Below, one piece after another: positions 37,541 to 46,930 of a stretch of DNA of 64,000 nucleotides. How positions within the stretch are numbered: position 1 is the stretch's first letter; every line of letters starts with the position of its first letter. The stretch is from Lysinibacillus mangiferihumi (lineage in GTDB: Bacteria > Bacillota > Bacilli > Bacillales_A > Planococcaceae), in the NCBI RefSeq assembly GCF_003049665.1, contig NZ_PYWM01000007.1:115729-179728 (forward strand), in the 5' to 3' direction. A model generated the notes under the pieces. That model saw nothing but the letters and a program-made list of their open reading frames with translations, did not search any database and was not told the DNA's origin. The translations under genes were made by a program, and so were the position numbers.

Positions 37541-37586
37541 AATGAGTGTGAAGTGGTGAGGGATGTCCCTCACCACTTCACACTCA
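37541..37586. repeat. Perfect 46-bp palindrome
   Basis: Left arm 37541-37562 (begins ATGAGTGTGAAG, ends GTGAGGGA) and right arm 37565-37586 pair without a mismatch over 22 bp, with spacer TG. On the minus strand it is followed by TTTTTA, so it may stop transcription arriving from the right. Confidence 0.93.
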
Positions 37587-37628
37587 TAAAAAATATAAAT
37601 TATTCTTTAAATAAGATTGACTAATCGT

Positions 37629-37953
37629 AAGAAAAGGGGCTGGGACATAACTAAAAAAATTTAAGAAACAGACGAAAGGTGTTCATAATTTTTTGCTATA
37701 TGGAGACCTTAGCTATTCTTGCTTTTGCAATTTAAAAAATTAGACGTGTTCACTAGTTGTTGGTAGTGGAGGTGGTGACTCCGGCGGGAACAGCACATAA
37801 TGTAAGACGTAACAGACCGCGCGTAGCGAGGGTTGCGGCTTACGGTGCTGAGCGGAAAGCACCGCCGTAGCGGACAACAACGGCATAGCAAAAAAGTGTT
37901 AGATTGATTGGGTTCAATCTAACACTTTTTCTCTTATGTCCCAGCCTCTTCTT
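37629..37953. repeat. MITE-like element with terminal inverted repeats (copy B)
   Basis: GGGGCTGGGACATAA at 37636-37650 faces TTATGTCCCAGCCTC at 37934-37948; AAGAA extends both ends. No coding gene inside. A GC-rich core (GCGGCTTACGGTGCTGAG, GCGGAAAGCACCGCCG) is shared with copy A, as is a strong terminator stem near the right end. The GGCTGGGACATAA end is one I recall from repeats in other Bacillales; no search was made. Confidence 0.82.
37886..37932. terminator. Bidirectional terminator inside MITE copy B
   Basis: AAAAGTGTTAGATTGA pairs with TCAATCTAACACTTTT around TTGGGT, A-run before and T-run after. It would terminate the AGCS symporter transcript. Confidence 0.9.
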
Positions 37954-37959
37954 CATACA

Positions 37960-39468
37960 TTATTTATTTTTGCGTTTATCATTATAATCAACCCAGAAAT
38001 CTGCACCTTTAATTCCTAGTTTACGAGGATCAAACACAGGGTCTTTGCCTTCTTTTTTCTGTTTCTCGTAATCTTTTAATGCGAGAATCGCAGGTTTCAT
38101 AATAATTAAAATGGCAATAACGTTAATCCATACCATTAATCCTAAGCCAACGTCACCCATTGCCCATGCAAGGTCAGATGTACGAATCGTTCCAAAAAAT
38201 GTTGCAATTAAAAAGGCGATTTTAGCTATCCAAATGAAAATCTTTTCGGTTTTCCCTGAGAATAAATAGGCCACATTCGTCTCTGCTATATAGTAGTACG
38301 CCATAATTGTCGTAAATGCGAAGAAGAATAAAGCGATTGCTACGAAGCTTGAACCAATGCCTGGCAATGAAGATTCCACTGCCCATTGTGTATACGCAGC
38401 ACCTTCTTTAATACTTTTCGCAAAGGTAATTTGCTCCTCACCTGTAAGGCCATTTTCATTGAATTCACCAACGTAAATAAACGGATCTGTACCTTCCGCA
38501 GCTTTCTCATTCTGAACATTATACATACCTGTAAATAAGATCATAAATGCTGTAGCCGAACAAACTAATAATGTATCAATGTACACAGATGCCGCTTGCA
38601 CAATACCTTGTTTAGCAGGGTGTGAAACTTCAGCTGCCGCCGCTGGATGCGGTCCAGTTCCTTGACCAGCTTCGTTAGAATAAATACCACGCTTAACCCC
38701 CCAAGCGATTGCTGAACCAATAATTCCCCCAAATACTTCTTGTGCACCAAAAGCACTCGAAAAAATTAGCGAAAATACAGCAGGTACTTCTGAAATATTC
38801 ATAAAAATAATGACGATTGCCATTAGAATATAAGCTAAAGCCATAAATGGGACAACTACTTGTGCAACATTTGCAATGGATTTAACCCCACCGATAATAA
38901 TCGCACCTAATAATACAACAATAATAATACCTGTAATCCAAGATTCCATTCCAAAAGCGTTTTCAACGGCACCTGCTATTGCATTTGATTGAACGCCAGG
39001 CATTAGTATCAACATCGCTATTAGCGCCGCAACCGCAAAAATGATTGCAAACCACTTCTGCCCCATCCCTTTTTCAATATAAAAGGCTGGACCACCACGA
39101 TATTCTGTTTCTTTCTCTTCTTTATATATTTGCGCTAATGTTGACTCCACATAAGCTGTCGCTGCACCGATGAAGGCAATTGCCCACATCCAAAAAATAG
39201 CACCAGGTCCCCCCATTGCAATGGCAGTAGCTGTACCAGCAATATTACCTGTACCAACGCGACCAGATAATGCAATCGACATTGCTTGGAAAGAAGAAAT
39301 TCCTTTTTCTGATTTTTCCCCTTTAAACATTAAGATAAACATGTCCTTAATATGTCTTATTTGTAGGAAACGTGTAATAATTGAAAAGAATAAACCGATC
39401 AATAAAATACCATAAATAAACCACGGTCCCCATAAAATACTGTTCAGAAAACTAACAATATTTTCCAT
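37960..39468 (-). CDS. Sodium:alanine symporter (AGCS family)
   Basis: A 502-residue carrier with about 11 helices importing alanine or glycine with sodium. Family motifs: SSFQAMSIALSGRVGTGNIAGTATAIA near residue 60, GGPAFYIEKGMGQKWFA near 125, and SNEAGQGTGPHPAAAAEVSHPAKQG near 265. The start ATG follows GGAGGGG. Monocistronic, with the MITE immediately after its stop codon acting as terminator. Confidence 0.94.
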   Translation of the reverse strand: MENIVSFLNSILWGPWFIYGILLIGLFFSIITRFLQIRHIKDMFILMFKGEKSEKGISSFQAMSIALSGRVGTGNIAGTATAIAMGGPGAIFWMWAIAFIGAATAYVESTLAQIYKEEKETEYRGGPAFYIEKGMGQKWFAIIFAVAALIAMLILMPGVQSNAIAGAVENAFGMESWITGIIIVVLLGAIIIGGVKSIANVAQVVVPFMALAYILMAIVIIFMNISEVPAVFSLIFSSAFGAQEVFGGIIGSAIAWGVKRGIYSNEAGQGTGPHPAAAAEVSHPAKQGIVQAASVYIDTLLVCSATAFMILFTGMYNVQNEKAAEGTDPFIYVGEFNENGLTGEEQITFAKSIKEGAAYTQWAVESSLPGIGSSFVAIALFFFAFTTIMAYYYIAETNVAYLFSGKTEKIFIWIAKIAFLIATFFGTIRTSDLAWAMGDVGLGLMVWINVIAILIIMKPAILALKDYEKQKKEGKDPVFDPRKLGIKGADFWVDYNDKRKNK

Positions 39469-39597
39469 CTTACCCCTCCCATAATATGAATATTCGTTCT
39501 TTAAGATATTATAGTATTACATTTTTCTGAAAATTACAACATTATTTTTAAGTTACTATACATCTTATTCAACAATATTTTTCGGAGGGGAAACCTT

Positions 39598-40404
39598 CTA
39601 TCGAATTATATAGCCAATTCTACGCAAAGCATTATTAATAAAATCACGGATATAGAAAAAAATCTCATCTCTCTCTATTTCATGGTACAGATTATGGTAG
39701 CATTTTGCCCATTCTTTAAATTGGAATTCAGCAAACTCCTGCTGATGCAACCAATTACGTGTTTGTCTAGTTTCTGTAATGCTATCTCTTTCTCCAGTCA
39801 TAATAAGCATAGGGGTATTTGGAAACTCCGCTTTCGGCATAATCACTAAATTGCGCATCATCTGTTGTAACTCACGATACCATTTTACTGAGATGACAGA
39901 CATAAAAGGAAACTCGTCCTTCATTTCATCGCGACCTTCGACACTACGTGATAACTTGTCGAAAGTAATATCATGTGTCATCTTAACACTGGCCGTCAAA
40001 GCACTTAAGCTCGTTAATGCATTCGATAATTTTCCAGGCTGTAAGTTCAATTGCAACCAGGGTGAGGTCAAGACAATTCCTGCACATTCATATTTTCTCT
40101 TATGCATGGTATGCAGTATTAACGTTGCTCCTAGTCCATGCCCTATTAAAAATACTGGCAAATTATATGAAAAGGCATTTTCAATTAAATGCCTAGTATA
40201 CTTGTTGTATTCTTTAAAGTCCTCATCATGGACACGTGATAGTTTCGCATTTGCCCCATGATTCGGTAAATCGCCCATGACTACGTGGAAGCCTTCCATT
40301 CTAAGTTTTTCAATCAGCCATGCGTACCAACGGTGGTTTTCATATGCACCGTGAACAATAGCAATCACAGCCTTCGCTTGTCCATCAGCTTCCCATTTCC
40401 ACAT
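39598..40404 (-). CDS. ytpA: Alpha/beta hydrolase-fold protein, YtpA-like, nucleophile missing
   Basis: A 268-residue member of the serine aminopeptidase/lysophospholipase family. It aligns by eye with B. subtilis YtpA from MWKWEADGQAKAVIAIVHGAYENHRWYAWLIE through HVVMGDLPNHG. The nucleophile elbow, expected as GHSMGG, reads GHGLGA (residues about 89-94; the codon is GGA), so the catalytic serine is a glycine. The candidate acid Asp (GERDSIT) and His (CYHNLYHE) remain. Without serine it should not act as a serine hydrolase. AGGAGG precedes the ATG. The family enzyme makes the lysophospholipid bacilysocin in B. subtilis; that activity is doubtful here. Confidence 0.85.
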   Translation of the reverse strand: MWKWEADGQAKAVIAIVHGAYENHRWYAWLIEKLRMEGFHVVMGDLPNHGANAKLSRVHDEDFKEYNKYTRHLIENAFSYNLPVFLIGHGLGATLILHTMHKRKYECAGIVLTSPWLQLNLQPGKLSNALTSLSALTASVKMTHDITFDKLSRSVEGRDEMKDEFPFMSVISVKWYRELQQMMRNLVIMPKAEFPNTPMLIMTGERDSITETRQTRNWLHQQEFAEFQFKEWAKCYHNLYHEIERDEIFFYIRDFINNALRRIGYIIR

Positions 40405-40539
40405 TCACATAGTCCTCCTAAATAATTAGTTACACAATAATTATAACGAAATATTCGTACCATTATAAAATTATATTTGCATAAAATTGCGTATTTGATA
40501 CGATAATACTACATCAAAGAAAGAAAAGAGGCGATTAGC

Positions 40540-41052
40540 ATGATTTATCCTTTTAAAGACAAAACACCTACGATCGATCCATCGGTTTTTATTGCTGACT
40601 ATGCAACCGTTACGGGAGACGTAACGATTGGAGCAGAGACAACAATATGGTTTAATACAGTGATTCGAGGCGATGTATCTCCTACAATTATTGGTAAACG
40701 AGTAAGCATCCAAGATCTTTGTTGTCTACATCAAAGTCCAAAATATCCATTAATAATCGAAGATGAAGTAACAGTTGGACACCAAGTAACCTTACATAGC
40801 TGTACAATTCGAAAAAATGCCTTAATTGGTATGGGATCAATTGTGTTAGATGGGGCAGAGATAGGAGAAGGTGCATTTATCGGTGCGGGTAGTCTTGTCC
40901 CTCCAGGTAAAGTCATACCTCCCAATTGTTTAGCATTAGGACGTCCAGCGAAAGTTGTACGGGAATTAAATGCTGAAGATAAGGAAGATATGGAACGTAT
41001 CGTTAGAGAATACGCGGAAAAAGGACAATATTACAAATCTCTTCAAAAATAA
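40540..41052 (+). CDS. ytoA: Gamma-carbonic-anhydrase-family hexapeptide protein (YtoA-like)
   Basis: A 170-residue left-handed beta-helix protein. Hexapeptide turns run from VTGDVTIGAETTIWFNTVIRGD to IGEGAFIGAGSLVPPGK. Histidines placed like the zinc ligands of Cam-type enzymes appear in CCLHQSP and VTVGHQVTLHSC. The family is called carbonic anhydrase or acetyltransferase-like; activity of Bacillus members is not settled. Standard length; monocistronic. Confidence 0.9.
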   Translation: MIYPFKDKTPTIDPSVFIADYATVTGDVTIGAETTIWFNTVIRGDVSPTIIGKRVSIQDLCCLHQSPKYPLIIEDEVTVGHQVTLHSCTIRKNALIGMGSIVLDGAEIGEGAFIGAGSLVPPGKVIPPNCLALGRPAKVVRELNAEDKEDMERIVREYAEKGQYYKSLQK

Positions 41053-41416
41053 TGGATGCTTACAAAACAAAACGGGCGAATTGTCCCTATAGTTGTAGGT
41101 GTTTGCATACGTAACAACTCTTTATAAAAAAATTCGAAATTTCCTTCCACTAACCGCCTACAGTACATCTTGTATGCTAGACGTACGGGAAGAAAGCGAA
41201 TTTTTTCAATCACTTACGTAAAGTCCGCTTAAGTCTTTCACTCGATTAAAGAGCCCTAGTGCCTTCACGATTTAAATAGAAGGTGCATTACTCTCAGAGT
41301 TAATAGCAGTAAGAAGAAATGCGAAAGGCAAGATAAAAAGGGGCCACTAGCTAGCCCCTTTCAAAAAAACATTTACGTTTGTTCATTACCAAATCGAATG
41401 TTCTTGACAAAACAGA
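41053..41416. other. Convergent gap between ytoA and metK
   Basis: 364 bases without a convincing gene. The only clear object is the metK terminator at 41336-41362. Confidence 0.5.
41336..41362 (-). terminator. Terminator of metK
   Basis: AAAGGGG and CCCCTTT (with extension through GCTAGC/GGC) form a hairpin whose minus-strand copy ends in TTTTTATC. Confidence 0.82.
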
Positions 41417-42613
41417 TTATAAACTCGCTTTTTCTCTTAGTGCATCTGCCTTGTCCGTATTTTCCCAAGGTACATTTAAATCTGTACGGCCAAAGTGACC
41501 ATATGCAGCCGTTTGTTTATAAATTGGACGACGTAAATCAAGCATTTTAATGATGCCTGCTGGACGTAAATCGAATAGTTCGCGAACCCATTTTACAATT
41601 ACACTTTCACTTACTCGTCCTGTACCAAACGTATCAACGGCAATCGATACCGGCTGAGCTACACCGATAGCATAAGCGAGCTGTACTTCCGCACGTTCTG
41701 CTAAACCAGCTGCAACAATATTTTTCGCTACATAACGTGCTGCATAGGCTGCTGAACGATCCACTTTCGTAGCATCCTTACCAGAGAATGCACCACCACC
41801 ATGACGTGCATAACCACCGTATGTATCAACGATGATTTTACGACCAGTAAGTCCAGCATCTCCTTTTGGACCACCAATAACAAAACGACCAGTTGGGTTG
41901 ATGAAGTATTTAGTCTGTGCATCTAATAACTCACTAGGAACTACTGGAGCAATTACTAATGCTTTTAAATCTGCTTGAATTTGTTCAAGTGTCGCTTCTT
42001 CATCATGCTGAGTTGAAATAACAATCGTATCAACACGAACAGGGACATTGTTTTCATCATACTCAATTGTTACTTGCGTTTTACCATCTGGACGTAAATA
42101 AGCTAATTCACCTGATTTACGTACTTCTGTTAAACGACGAGCCAATTTATGCGCTAAACTAATTGGTAGAGGCATTAATTCAGGTGTTTCATTACATGCA
42201 TAACCGAACATTAATCCTTGGTCACCTGCACCAATCGCTTCAATATCAGCATCTGTCATTGAACCTTCACGCGCTTCTAATGCTTGGTCTACACCTTGGG
42301 CAATATCAGGTGATTGCTCTCCGATTGCGACTAGTACAGCTAAGTTTTCAGCATCAAAGCCATACTTGCCTCGTGTATAGCCGATTTCTGCTACTGTATC
42401 ACGCACAATGCCTTTAATATCTACATAAGTAGAAGTAGTAATTTCTCCAGCTACTAATACTAAGCCTGTTGTGACCGTTGTTTCACATGCTACACGGGCA
42501 TTAGGATCTTCTGTTAAAATGGCATCTAAAATAGCATCCGAGATTTGATCACAAATTTTATCGGGATGTCCTTCTGTTACACTCTCTGATGTAAACAATC
42601 GACGGTTTGTCAT
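41417..42613 (-). CDS. metK: S-adenosylmethionine synthetase
   Basis: A 398-residue enzyme making SAM from methionine and [24 protein letters not shown] carries the methionine-site histidine, [12 protein letters not shown] near residue 118 is the flexible-loop motif, and [19 protein letters not shown] near 270 is the P-loop-like signature. AGGAGG precedes the ATG. Its leader contains a SAM-I riboswitch, so the product represses its own synthesis. Confidence 0.98.
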   Translation of the reverse strand: MTNRRLFTSESVTEGHPDKICDQISDAILDAILTEDPNARVACETTVTTGLVLVAGEITTSTYVDIKGIVRDTVAEIGYTRGKYGFDAENLAVLVAIGEQSPDIAQGVDQALEAREGSMTDADIEAIGAGDQGLMFGYACNETPELMPLPISLAHKLARRLTEVRKSGELAYLRPDGKTQVTIEYDENNVPVRVDTIVISTQHDEEATLEQIQADLKALVIAPVVPSELLDAQTKYFINPTGRFVIGGPKGDAGLTGRKIIVDTYGGYARHGGGAFSGKDATKVDRSAAYAARYVAKNIVAAGLAERAEVQLAYAIGVAQPVSIAVDTFGTGRVSESVIVKWVRELFDLRPAGIIKMLDLRRPIYKQTAAYGHFGRTDLNVPWENTDKADALREKASL

Positions 42614-42806
42614 TTGGTTTTCCTCCTATTACTCTTACAAATAGTATTTGCGAAATTAATACGGTACTCATTACCCATGTCAAGTCCGCTCCTAAAGGAT
42701 TGAACTCTCAAGCCGTTGTTGCTTTTAACATGAGGATTTCGAAAGATCCGTCATTATAATAAGGAAAGAATTGCACATACTTACCTTTACATTCATTTTA
42801 AAAATA

Positions 42807-42989
42807 AAAAAAATCCTTTTCTCACGTGTACTTAACATGAGGAAAGGAATAATGACTTCGTAACCTTTCACTCTTATCGTTCAAGGGGTATCCCCTTGCA
42901 TCAGGTTGGCACCAACGCATGTCGTGAAATAGTTCATGCAGGTTGCCGGGTTTCACAGGGCCTGACCCTCCACCAGCTCGGGATAAGAG
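42807..42989 (-). promoter_or_regulatory. SAM-I (S-box) riboswitch with terminator, upstream of metK
   Basis: On the minus strand P1 is CTCTTATC (42982-42989) with GATAAGAG (42871-42878). Conserved elements GAGCTGGTGGAGGG and AACCCGGCAACCTGC follow, then GGTGCCAACCTG and GCAAGGGG. The terminator is TCCTTTCCTCA with TGAGAAAAGGA at 42814-42848, then TTTTTTT. Bound SAM should favour termination. Confidence 0.96.
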
Positions 42990-43191
42990 TATCCGTTCAA
43001 TTCCTCATCTTACGTAAAAGGTAGAACAATGTCAATTATTTTATGTCGTTTTGTTGAAAAGTATTTAAAACTCGAAAATAATTTTTGAATTAGTATAGAT
43101 TATTAAAGCAATTGTGTTATACTATTTTTGAAATTAAGAAAAACTCCCTCAAACTCAAGGGAATACTATAAAAAAGGATGGTATTTAATCG
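42990..43191. promoter_or_regulatory. Divergent promoter region of metK and pckA
   Basis: Gene-free DNA. Toward pckA a TATACT lies at about 43118-43123. Together with the riboswitch leader at left, the metK-pckA gap is about 580 bases. No other motif recognised. Confidence 0.4.
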
Positions 43192-44778
43192 ATGAATTCA
43201 GTAGAAATTGCAAACGAACTGAAGGAATTATTAAACGGCGGGAACATTAACGTTCAACTTTCAGTACCACAATTAGCTGAAAAAGCTACATCTCGTGGTG
43301 AGGCAATGTTAACAGTAGATGGCGCAGTTCGTGCAGAAACTGGCAAATACACTGGTCGTTCACCTAAAGATAAATATACGGTAGAAGAAGAAAGCACAAA
43401 AGATAAAATTGACTGGGGTAAAGTAAACCAACCAATTTCTTCTGAAGTGTTCGATAACTTATATGTAAAAGTAGTTAAATACTTAAAAGAACGTGACGAA
43501 TTATTTGTATTTAAAGGTTTTGCTGGTGCTGACAAAGATTCACAATTAAGTATTCAAGTAATCAATGAATATGCTTGGCACAATCTTTTCGCCCATCAAT
43601 TATTTATCCGTCCAACTGAAGAAGAATTAGCTTCTCACGTTGCTGATTTCACAATTATTTCAGCTCCTAACTTTAAAGCAGATCCAGCTGTTGATGGTAC
43701 AGCTTCTGAAACATTCATCATTGTATCACTTGAAAAGAAAATCATCCTAATCGGTGGTACTGAATATGCTGGTGAAATTAAAAAATCAATTTTCGGTATT
43801 ATGAACTACCTATTACCACAACAAGGCATCCTATCAATGCACTGTTCAGCAAACGTTGGGGAAGCTGGTGACGTAGCATTATTCTTCGGTTTATCTGGTA
43901 CTGGTAAAACAACTTTATCTGCTGATCCTGACCGCAAATTAATCGGTGACGATGAGCATGGTTGGTCTGACAACGGCGTATTTAACATTGAAGGTGGTTG
44001 CTACGCAAAAACAATTAACCTTTCTGCTGAAAAAGAACCTGAAATCTACAACGCAATCCGCTTCGGTTCTGTACTAGAGAACGTAGCTGTAGACCCTGAA
44101 ACTCGTGTTTGCGACTACGATGATGGTTCATTAACAGAAAATACACGTGTTGCTTATCCAATCCAATATATCGAAAATATCGTTGATCCATCTGTTGCAG
44201 GTCACCCAAAAACAATCATCTTCTTAACTGCTGATGCATTTGGTGTTTTACCTCCAATCAGTAAATTAACAAAAGAGCAAGCAATGTATCACTTCCTAAG
44301 TGGTTTCACATCTAAACTTGCAGGTACTGAACGTGGTGTAACAGAGCCAGAACCAGTATTCTCTACATGTTTCGGTTCTCCATTCCTTCCACTTCCAGCA
44401 ACTGTTTATGCAGAAATGTTAGGTCAAAAAATCGATGAGCATGGCGCACAAGTATTCCTTGTAAACACTGGTTGGACTGGTGGCGAATACGGTACAGGTA
44501 GCCGTATGAAGCTTTCTTATACTCGTTCAATGGTACGTGCTGCAATCGACGGAAAACTAAACAATGTTGAAACAATTCAAGATGCTGTATTCGGTTTACA
44601 CATCCCTACAGCAGTTGAAGGTGTACCATCAGAAGTGCTGAACCCACGTGATGCTTGGTCAGACAAAGCTGCTTACGATGTGAAAGCTGCTGAACTTGCT
44701 GGTCTATTCAACGACAACTTCAAGAAATTCTCAAATGTTTCTGAAGCAATCACTAATCTTGGTGGTCCATTAAAATAA
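43192..44778 (+). CDS. pckA: Phosphoenolpyruvate carboxykinase (ATP)
   Basis: A 528-residue gluconeogenic enzyme turning oxaloacetate and ATP into PEP and CO2. [16 protein letters not shown] near residue 230 is the kinase-1a (P-loop) motif, [25 protein letters not shown] the metal-binding kinase-2 region, and [21 protein letters not shown] the nucleotide-base region. AAAGGATGG precedes the ATG. It lies opposite metK, as in B. subtilis, and fits a cell using organic acids taken up by the TRAP system. Confidence 0.97.
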   Translation: MNSVEIANELKELLNGGNINVQLSVPQLAEKATSRGEAMLTVDGAVRAETGKYTGRSPKDKYTVEEESTKDKIDWGKVNQPISSEVFDNLYVKVVKYLKERDELFVFKGFAGADKDSQLSIQVINEYAWHNLFAHQLFIRPTEEELASHVADFTIISAPNFKADPAVDGTASETFIIVSLEKKIILIGGTEYAGEIKKSIFGIMNYLLPQQGILSMHCSANVGEAGDVALFFGLSGTGKTTLSADPDRKLIGDDEHGWSDNGVFNIEGGCYAKTINLSAEKEPEIYNAIRFGSVLENVAVDPETRVCDYDDGSLTENTRVAYPIQYIENIVDPSVAGHPKTIIFLTADAFGVLPPISKLTKEQAMYHFLSGFTSKLAGTERGVTEPEPVFSTCFGSPFLPLPATVYAEMLGQKIDEHGAQVFLVNTGWTGGEYGTGSRMKLSYTRSMVRAAIDGKLNNVETIQDAVFGLHIPTAVEGVPSEVLNPRDAWSDKAAYDVKAAELAGLFNDNFKKFSNVSEAITNLGGPLK

Positions 44779-44784
44779 TGCATA

Positions 44785-44818
44785 CAAAAAGGGAACGATG
44801 TATTCGTTCCCTTTTTTT
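44785..44818 (+). terminator. Terminator of pckA
   Basis: AAAAGGGAACGA and TCGTTCCCTTTT pair around TGTAT and are followed by T. TTTTTTAGTGTC then occurs twice in tandem before a REP-like repeat. Confidence 0.92.
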
Positions 44819-44832
44819 AGTGTCTTTTTTTA

Positions 44833-44857
44833 GTGTCAGGCACTCAAACAATTTTCA
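44833..44857 (-). repeat. REP-like repeat at the ytmA 3' end
   Basis: Head GTGTCAGGCAC followed by TCAAACAATTTTCA on the plus strand; its last three bases are the ytmA stop codon. Confidence 0.82.
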
Positions 44858-45631
44858 CTGCTTCTTCATCCATTCGCATAATGCACGAACCGTTTCACGA
44901 TTTTGGGCAGGTGGATATTGGTGGGCAAAACGTTGATCGTACCAAGTTTCATACACTTTATTGGCATCTTCTAAGTAAAATGCTAACTGCCTTGCATGCT
45001 CAATATCTACATTTTCATCCCGATAGCCGTGGATTATTAGCACTGGGGCTGTAATCTGGTCGACTTGAAATAAAGGTGTGCGTGCATCATAGGCTTCTGG
45101 TACACGATTAGGTGTCCCGCCAATGACCCGTTTCATCATACGTCGCATATCGGTTCGCTCCCAGTATGTAGCTGTTGCATCAGAAACGCCTGCCCAAGTC
45201 ACAACGGATGTAATATCCTTCCGTAAAATTGCTGTCCAGAGCGCCATAATACCACCACGTGAAAAACCAAACACATGAATATGATCATTGCAAAATTGTT
45301 TTAGCACATCTACCCCATGCACTGCATCAAAACGATCTTGACCTGCAAACTCATCACGACCTTCTCCCCCTCTATTCCCTCGATAATAAGGAGCAAAAAC
45401 GATAAAACCTTGGGCTGCAAATTGTGCAACACGTGCTGGTCTTACCATGCCGATACTTTGCATACCTCCACGCAAATATAAAAAACCGTCATATGTACCT
45501 TCTGCTTTAGGCTCTGCTAGCAAGCCTTTGACACGCAAACCAAGGGATAGATACGTAATTTCTGTTAATCGGATAGCTGGATTCGGTGAAGGATATGGAC
45601 GTTTTTCAACTATTTCACCATTGATTGTCAA
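44855..45631 (-). CDS. ytmA: Alpha/beta hydrolase, prolyl-oligopeptidase type (YtmA-like)
   Basis: A 258-residue putative esterase or peptidase. VKGLLAEPKAEGTYDGFLYLRGG and YYRGNRGGEGRDEFAGQDRFDA match B. subtilis YtmA as I remember it. The nucleophile is the serine of GFSRGGIM near residue 121, the Asp lies in HGYRDENV, and the His in FAHQYPP. It begins with TTG at 45631 after GAGGAG and overlaps the ytkD-like gene by 17 bases. Natural substrate unknown. Confidence 0.9.
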   Translation of the reverse strand: MTINGEIVEKRPYPSPNPAIRLTEITYLSLGLRVKGLLAEPKAEGTYDGFLYLRGGMQSIGMVRPARVAQFAAQGFIVFAPYYRGNRGGEGRDEFAGQDRFDAVHGVDVLKQFCNDHIHVFGFSRGGIMALWTAILRKDITSVVTWAGVSDATATYWERTDMRRMMKRVIGGTPNRVPEAYDARTPLFQVDQITAPVLIIHGYRDENVDIEHARQLAFYLEDANKVYETWYDQRFAHQYPPAQNRETVRALCEWMKKQ

Positions 45632-46082
45632 AGCGCTTCAGCTCCTCTAGCATTTTTTGCATGCCTTCATCTTTCATATGGAAGCTTAAATTTGGATGGT
45701 TTGCAAACTCTTCATCGGTTAACCAGACCATACCCGAAGTTTCCAAATCAAAATCTATCTTTTCCTGACTGACAAATTCCGCAGTGAAGACTGTTTTACA
45801 AAACAATAGTTCGCCGTGGACAGCATATTCTGCAAACCATTGAAGATTTTTCACATGCACACCCGTCTCTTCAAATACTTCTCGAACGGCAGCTTGCTCT
45901 AATGTTTCGCCTGATTCTACCTTCCCTCCTGGAACTTCCACGCCACGACGCTTATGAATCGTACATAGCCATTTCTGTTCATGTTTTAAAAAGACAAGGA
46001 CATGCTTTGGTTCAACTTGAAACTCACCTCTTGTAAAGCTTAAATCCACTTGAAATCCATTCAAATCTTGAAATGAAAACAT
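45615..46082 (-). CDS. ytkD: NUDIX hydrolase (YtkD-like, nucleoside triphosphate sanitising)
   Basis: A 155-residue Nudix protein. The Nudix box starts at GGKVESGETLEQ and ends REVFEETGV, with all key Gly, Arg and Glu residues present. YtkD of B. subtilis hydrolyses 8-oxo-dGTP, so the same role is likely. ATG 46082 (MFSFQDLNG) is preceded by GAGGAG at nine bases; the upstream TTG at 46091 lies too close to that site. It is co-translated with ytmA. Confidence 0.9.
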   Translation of the reverse strand: MFSFQDLNGFQVDLSFTRGEFQVEPKHVLVFLKHEQKWLCTIHKRRGVEVPGGKVESGETLEQAAVREVFEETGVHVKNLQWFAEYAVHGELLFCKTVFTAEFVSQEKIDFDLETSGMVWLTDEEFANHPNLSFHMKDEGMQKMLEELKRFDNQW

Positions 46083-46140
46083 GCCATTCAACTCCTCGTA
46101 TTATATTGTCACGAATGTATTCATTATGTTATTCGTCTTA

Positions 46141-46701
46141 TTATTTCATGTACTGTGAGGAATCAATCACAAGAAAATAGTGGCATTCGTCATTCGTTAT
46201 ATTGATAAATCTATGCGCTGTATCTGCTTCAAAAAAAAAGGAATCGCCAGCTTCTAACTCTTCAAAAAAAGTACCATGCCCCAATTCAACTCGTAACTTT
46301 CCGCTTTTAACAAAAATATACTCTTTTACGCCTGCTTTATGCGCGGGAAATATGCCTGATTCTTTGTTTGGTGGAATAATATTTAACACAAACTCAATAC
46401 CTCGTGATGGAACGGAAGGTGATAATAAATGTCGTTGAAAACCAGATTTTTCATCAACATAAATAGGTCGTTCATCTTTTCTTATGACGACAACCTCCCT
46501 TTTTTCCTGCTGATCTAATAAAGCTGAAAGTGTTGTATTTAAAGCTTCTGCAATTTGACAAGCTACTTGTATCGTTGGATTTTTTTCCTCTCTTTCAATT
46601 TGAGATAGCATCGAGGCACTCACATTACTTGCGGCTGAAAGCTCCTGTAATGTCATTTTGTTTTTCTTCCTCATTACATTTACTTGCTTTCCAAATCCCA
46701 T
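46141..46701 (-). CDS. XRE-family regulator with cupin domain
   Basis: A 186-residue regulator. An N-terminal HTH (KQVNVMRKKNKMTLQELSAASNVSASMLSQIEREEKNPTIQVACQIAEAL) is joined to a C-terminal cupin at about 110-180 (GVKEYIFVKSGKLRVELGHGTFFEELEAGDSFFFEADTAH, quoted by its ends GVKEYIF and EADTAH). ATG 46701 follows GAAAGGAG by eight bases; the 46719 start has no site. Proteins of this layout sense small metabolites and control neighbouring transport or catabolic genes. It is divergent from a lactate-permease-like gene, with matching dyads near both. Confidence 0.9.
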   Translation of the reverse strand: MGFGKQVNVMRKKNKMTLQELSAASNVSASMLSQIEREEKNPTIQVACQIAEALNTTLSALLDQQEKREVVVIRKDERPIYVDEKSGFQRHLLSPSVPSRGIEFVLNIIPPNKESGIFPAHKAGVKEYIFVKSGKLRVELGHGTFFEELEAGDSFFFEADTAHRFINITNDECHYFLVIDSSQYMK

Positions 46702-46741
46702 GAATAAAGCTCCTTTCACTACTTTGTTCGCCTACTATTAT

Positions 46742-46757
46742 TTTTACTATAGTGAAA
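46742..46757. promoter_or_regulatory. Candidate operator O1 of the XRE-cupin regulator
   Basis: TTTTACTATAGTGAAA, a near-perfect 16-bp dyad centred on CTATAG, upstream of the regulator gene. The core ACTATAGTGAA recurs at 46894-46904. Confidence 0.5.
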
Positions 46758-46869
46758 TTAAATTAAATTAAAAACTTATCTTCGTTAGCCCTTCTACTAT
46801 GATATTGTACATTATCAATCACAATCAACCTAGAAGATGTTTGAATCATTTCATGCAAGATAAGATATT

Positions 46870-46905
46870 TACACTTTAGTGAAAATAAAATATACTATAG
46901 TGAAT
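46870..46905. promoter_or_regulatory. Candidate operators O2 and O3 before the permease
   Basis: ACACTTTAGTGAAAAT at 46871-46886 and ATACTATAGTGAAT at 46892-46905 resemble O1. They lie 25-60 bases before the permease ATG, where a repressor would block transcription. Confidence 0.5.
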
Positions 46906-46930
46906 TAAAGAAGTATAGGAGTGTTGTTTT

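Larger units (their letters stand above)
37466..37959. other. Gene-free stretch: IS110 right end, palindrome and MITE
   Basis: No gene. From left to right: the AT-rich right flank of the IS110 element, a 46-bp palindrome at 37541-37586, AT-rich spacer, and the 325-base MITE-like repeat, which stops 6 bases before the AGCS symporter stop codon. Confidence 0.7.
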
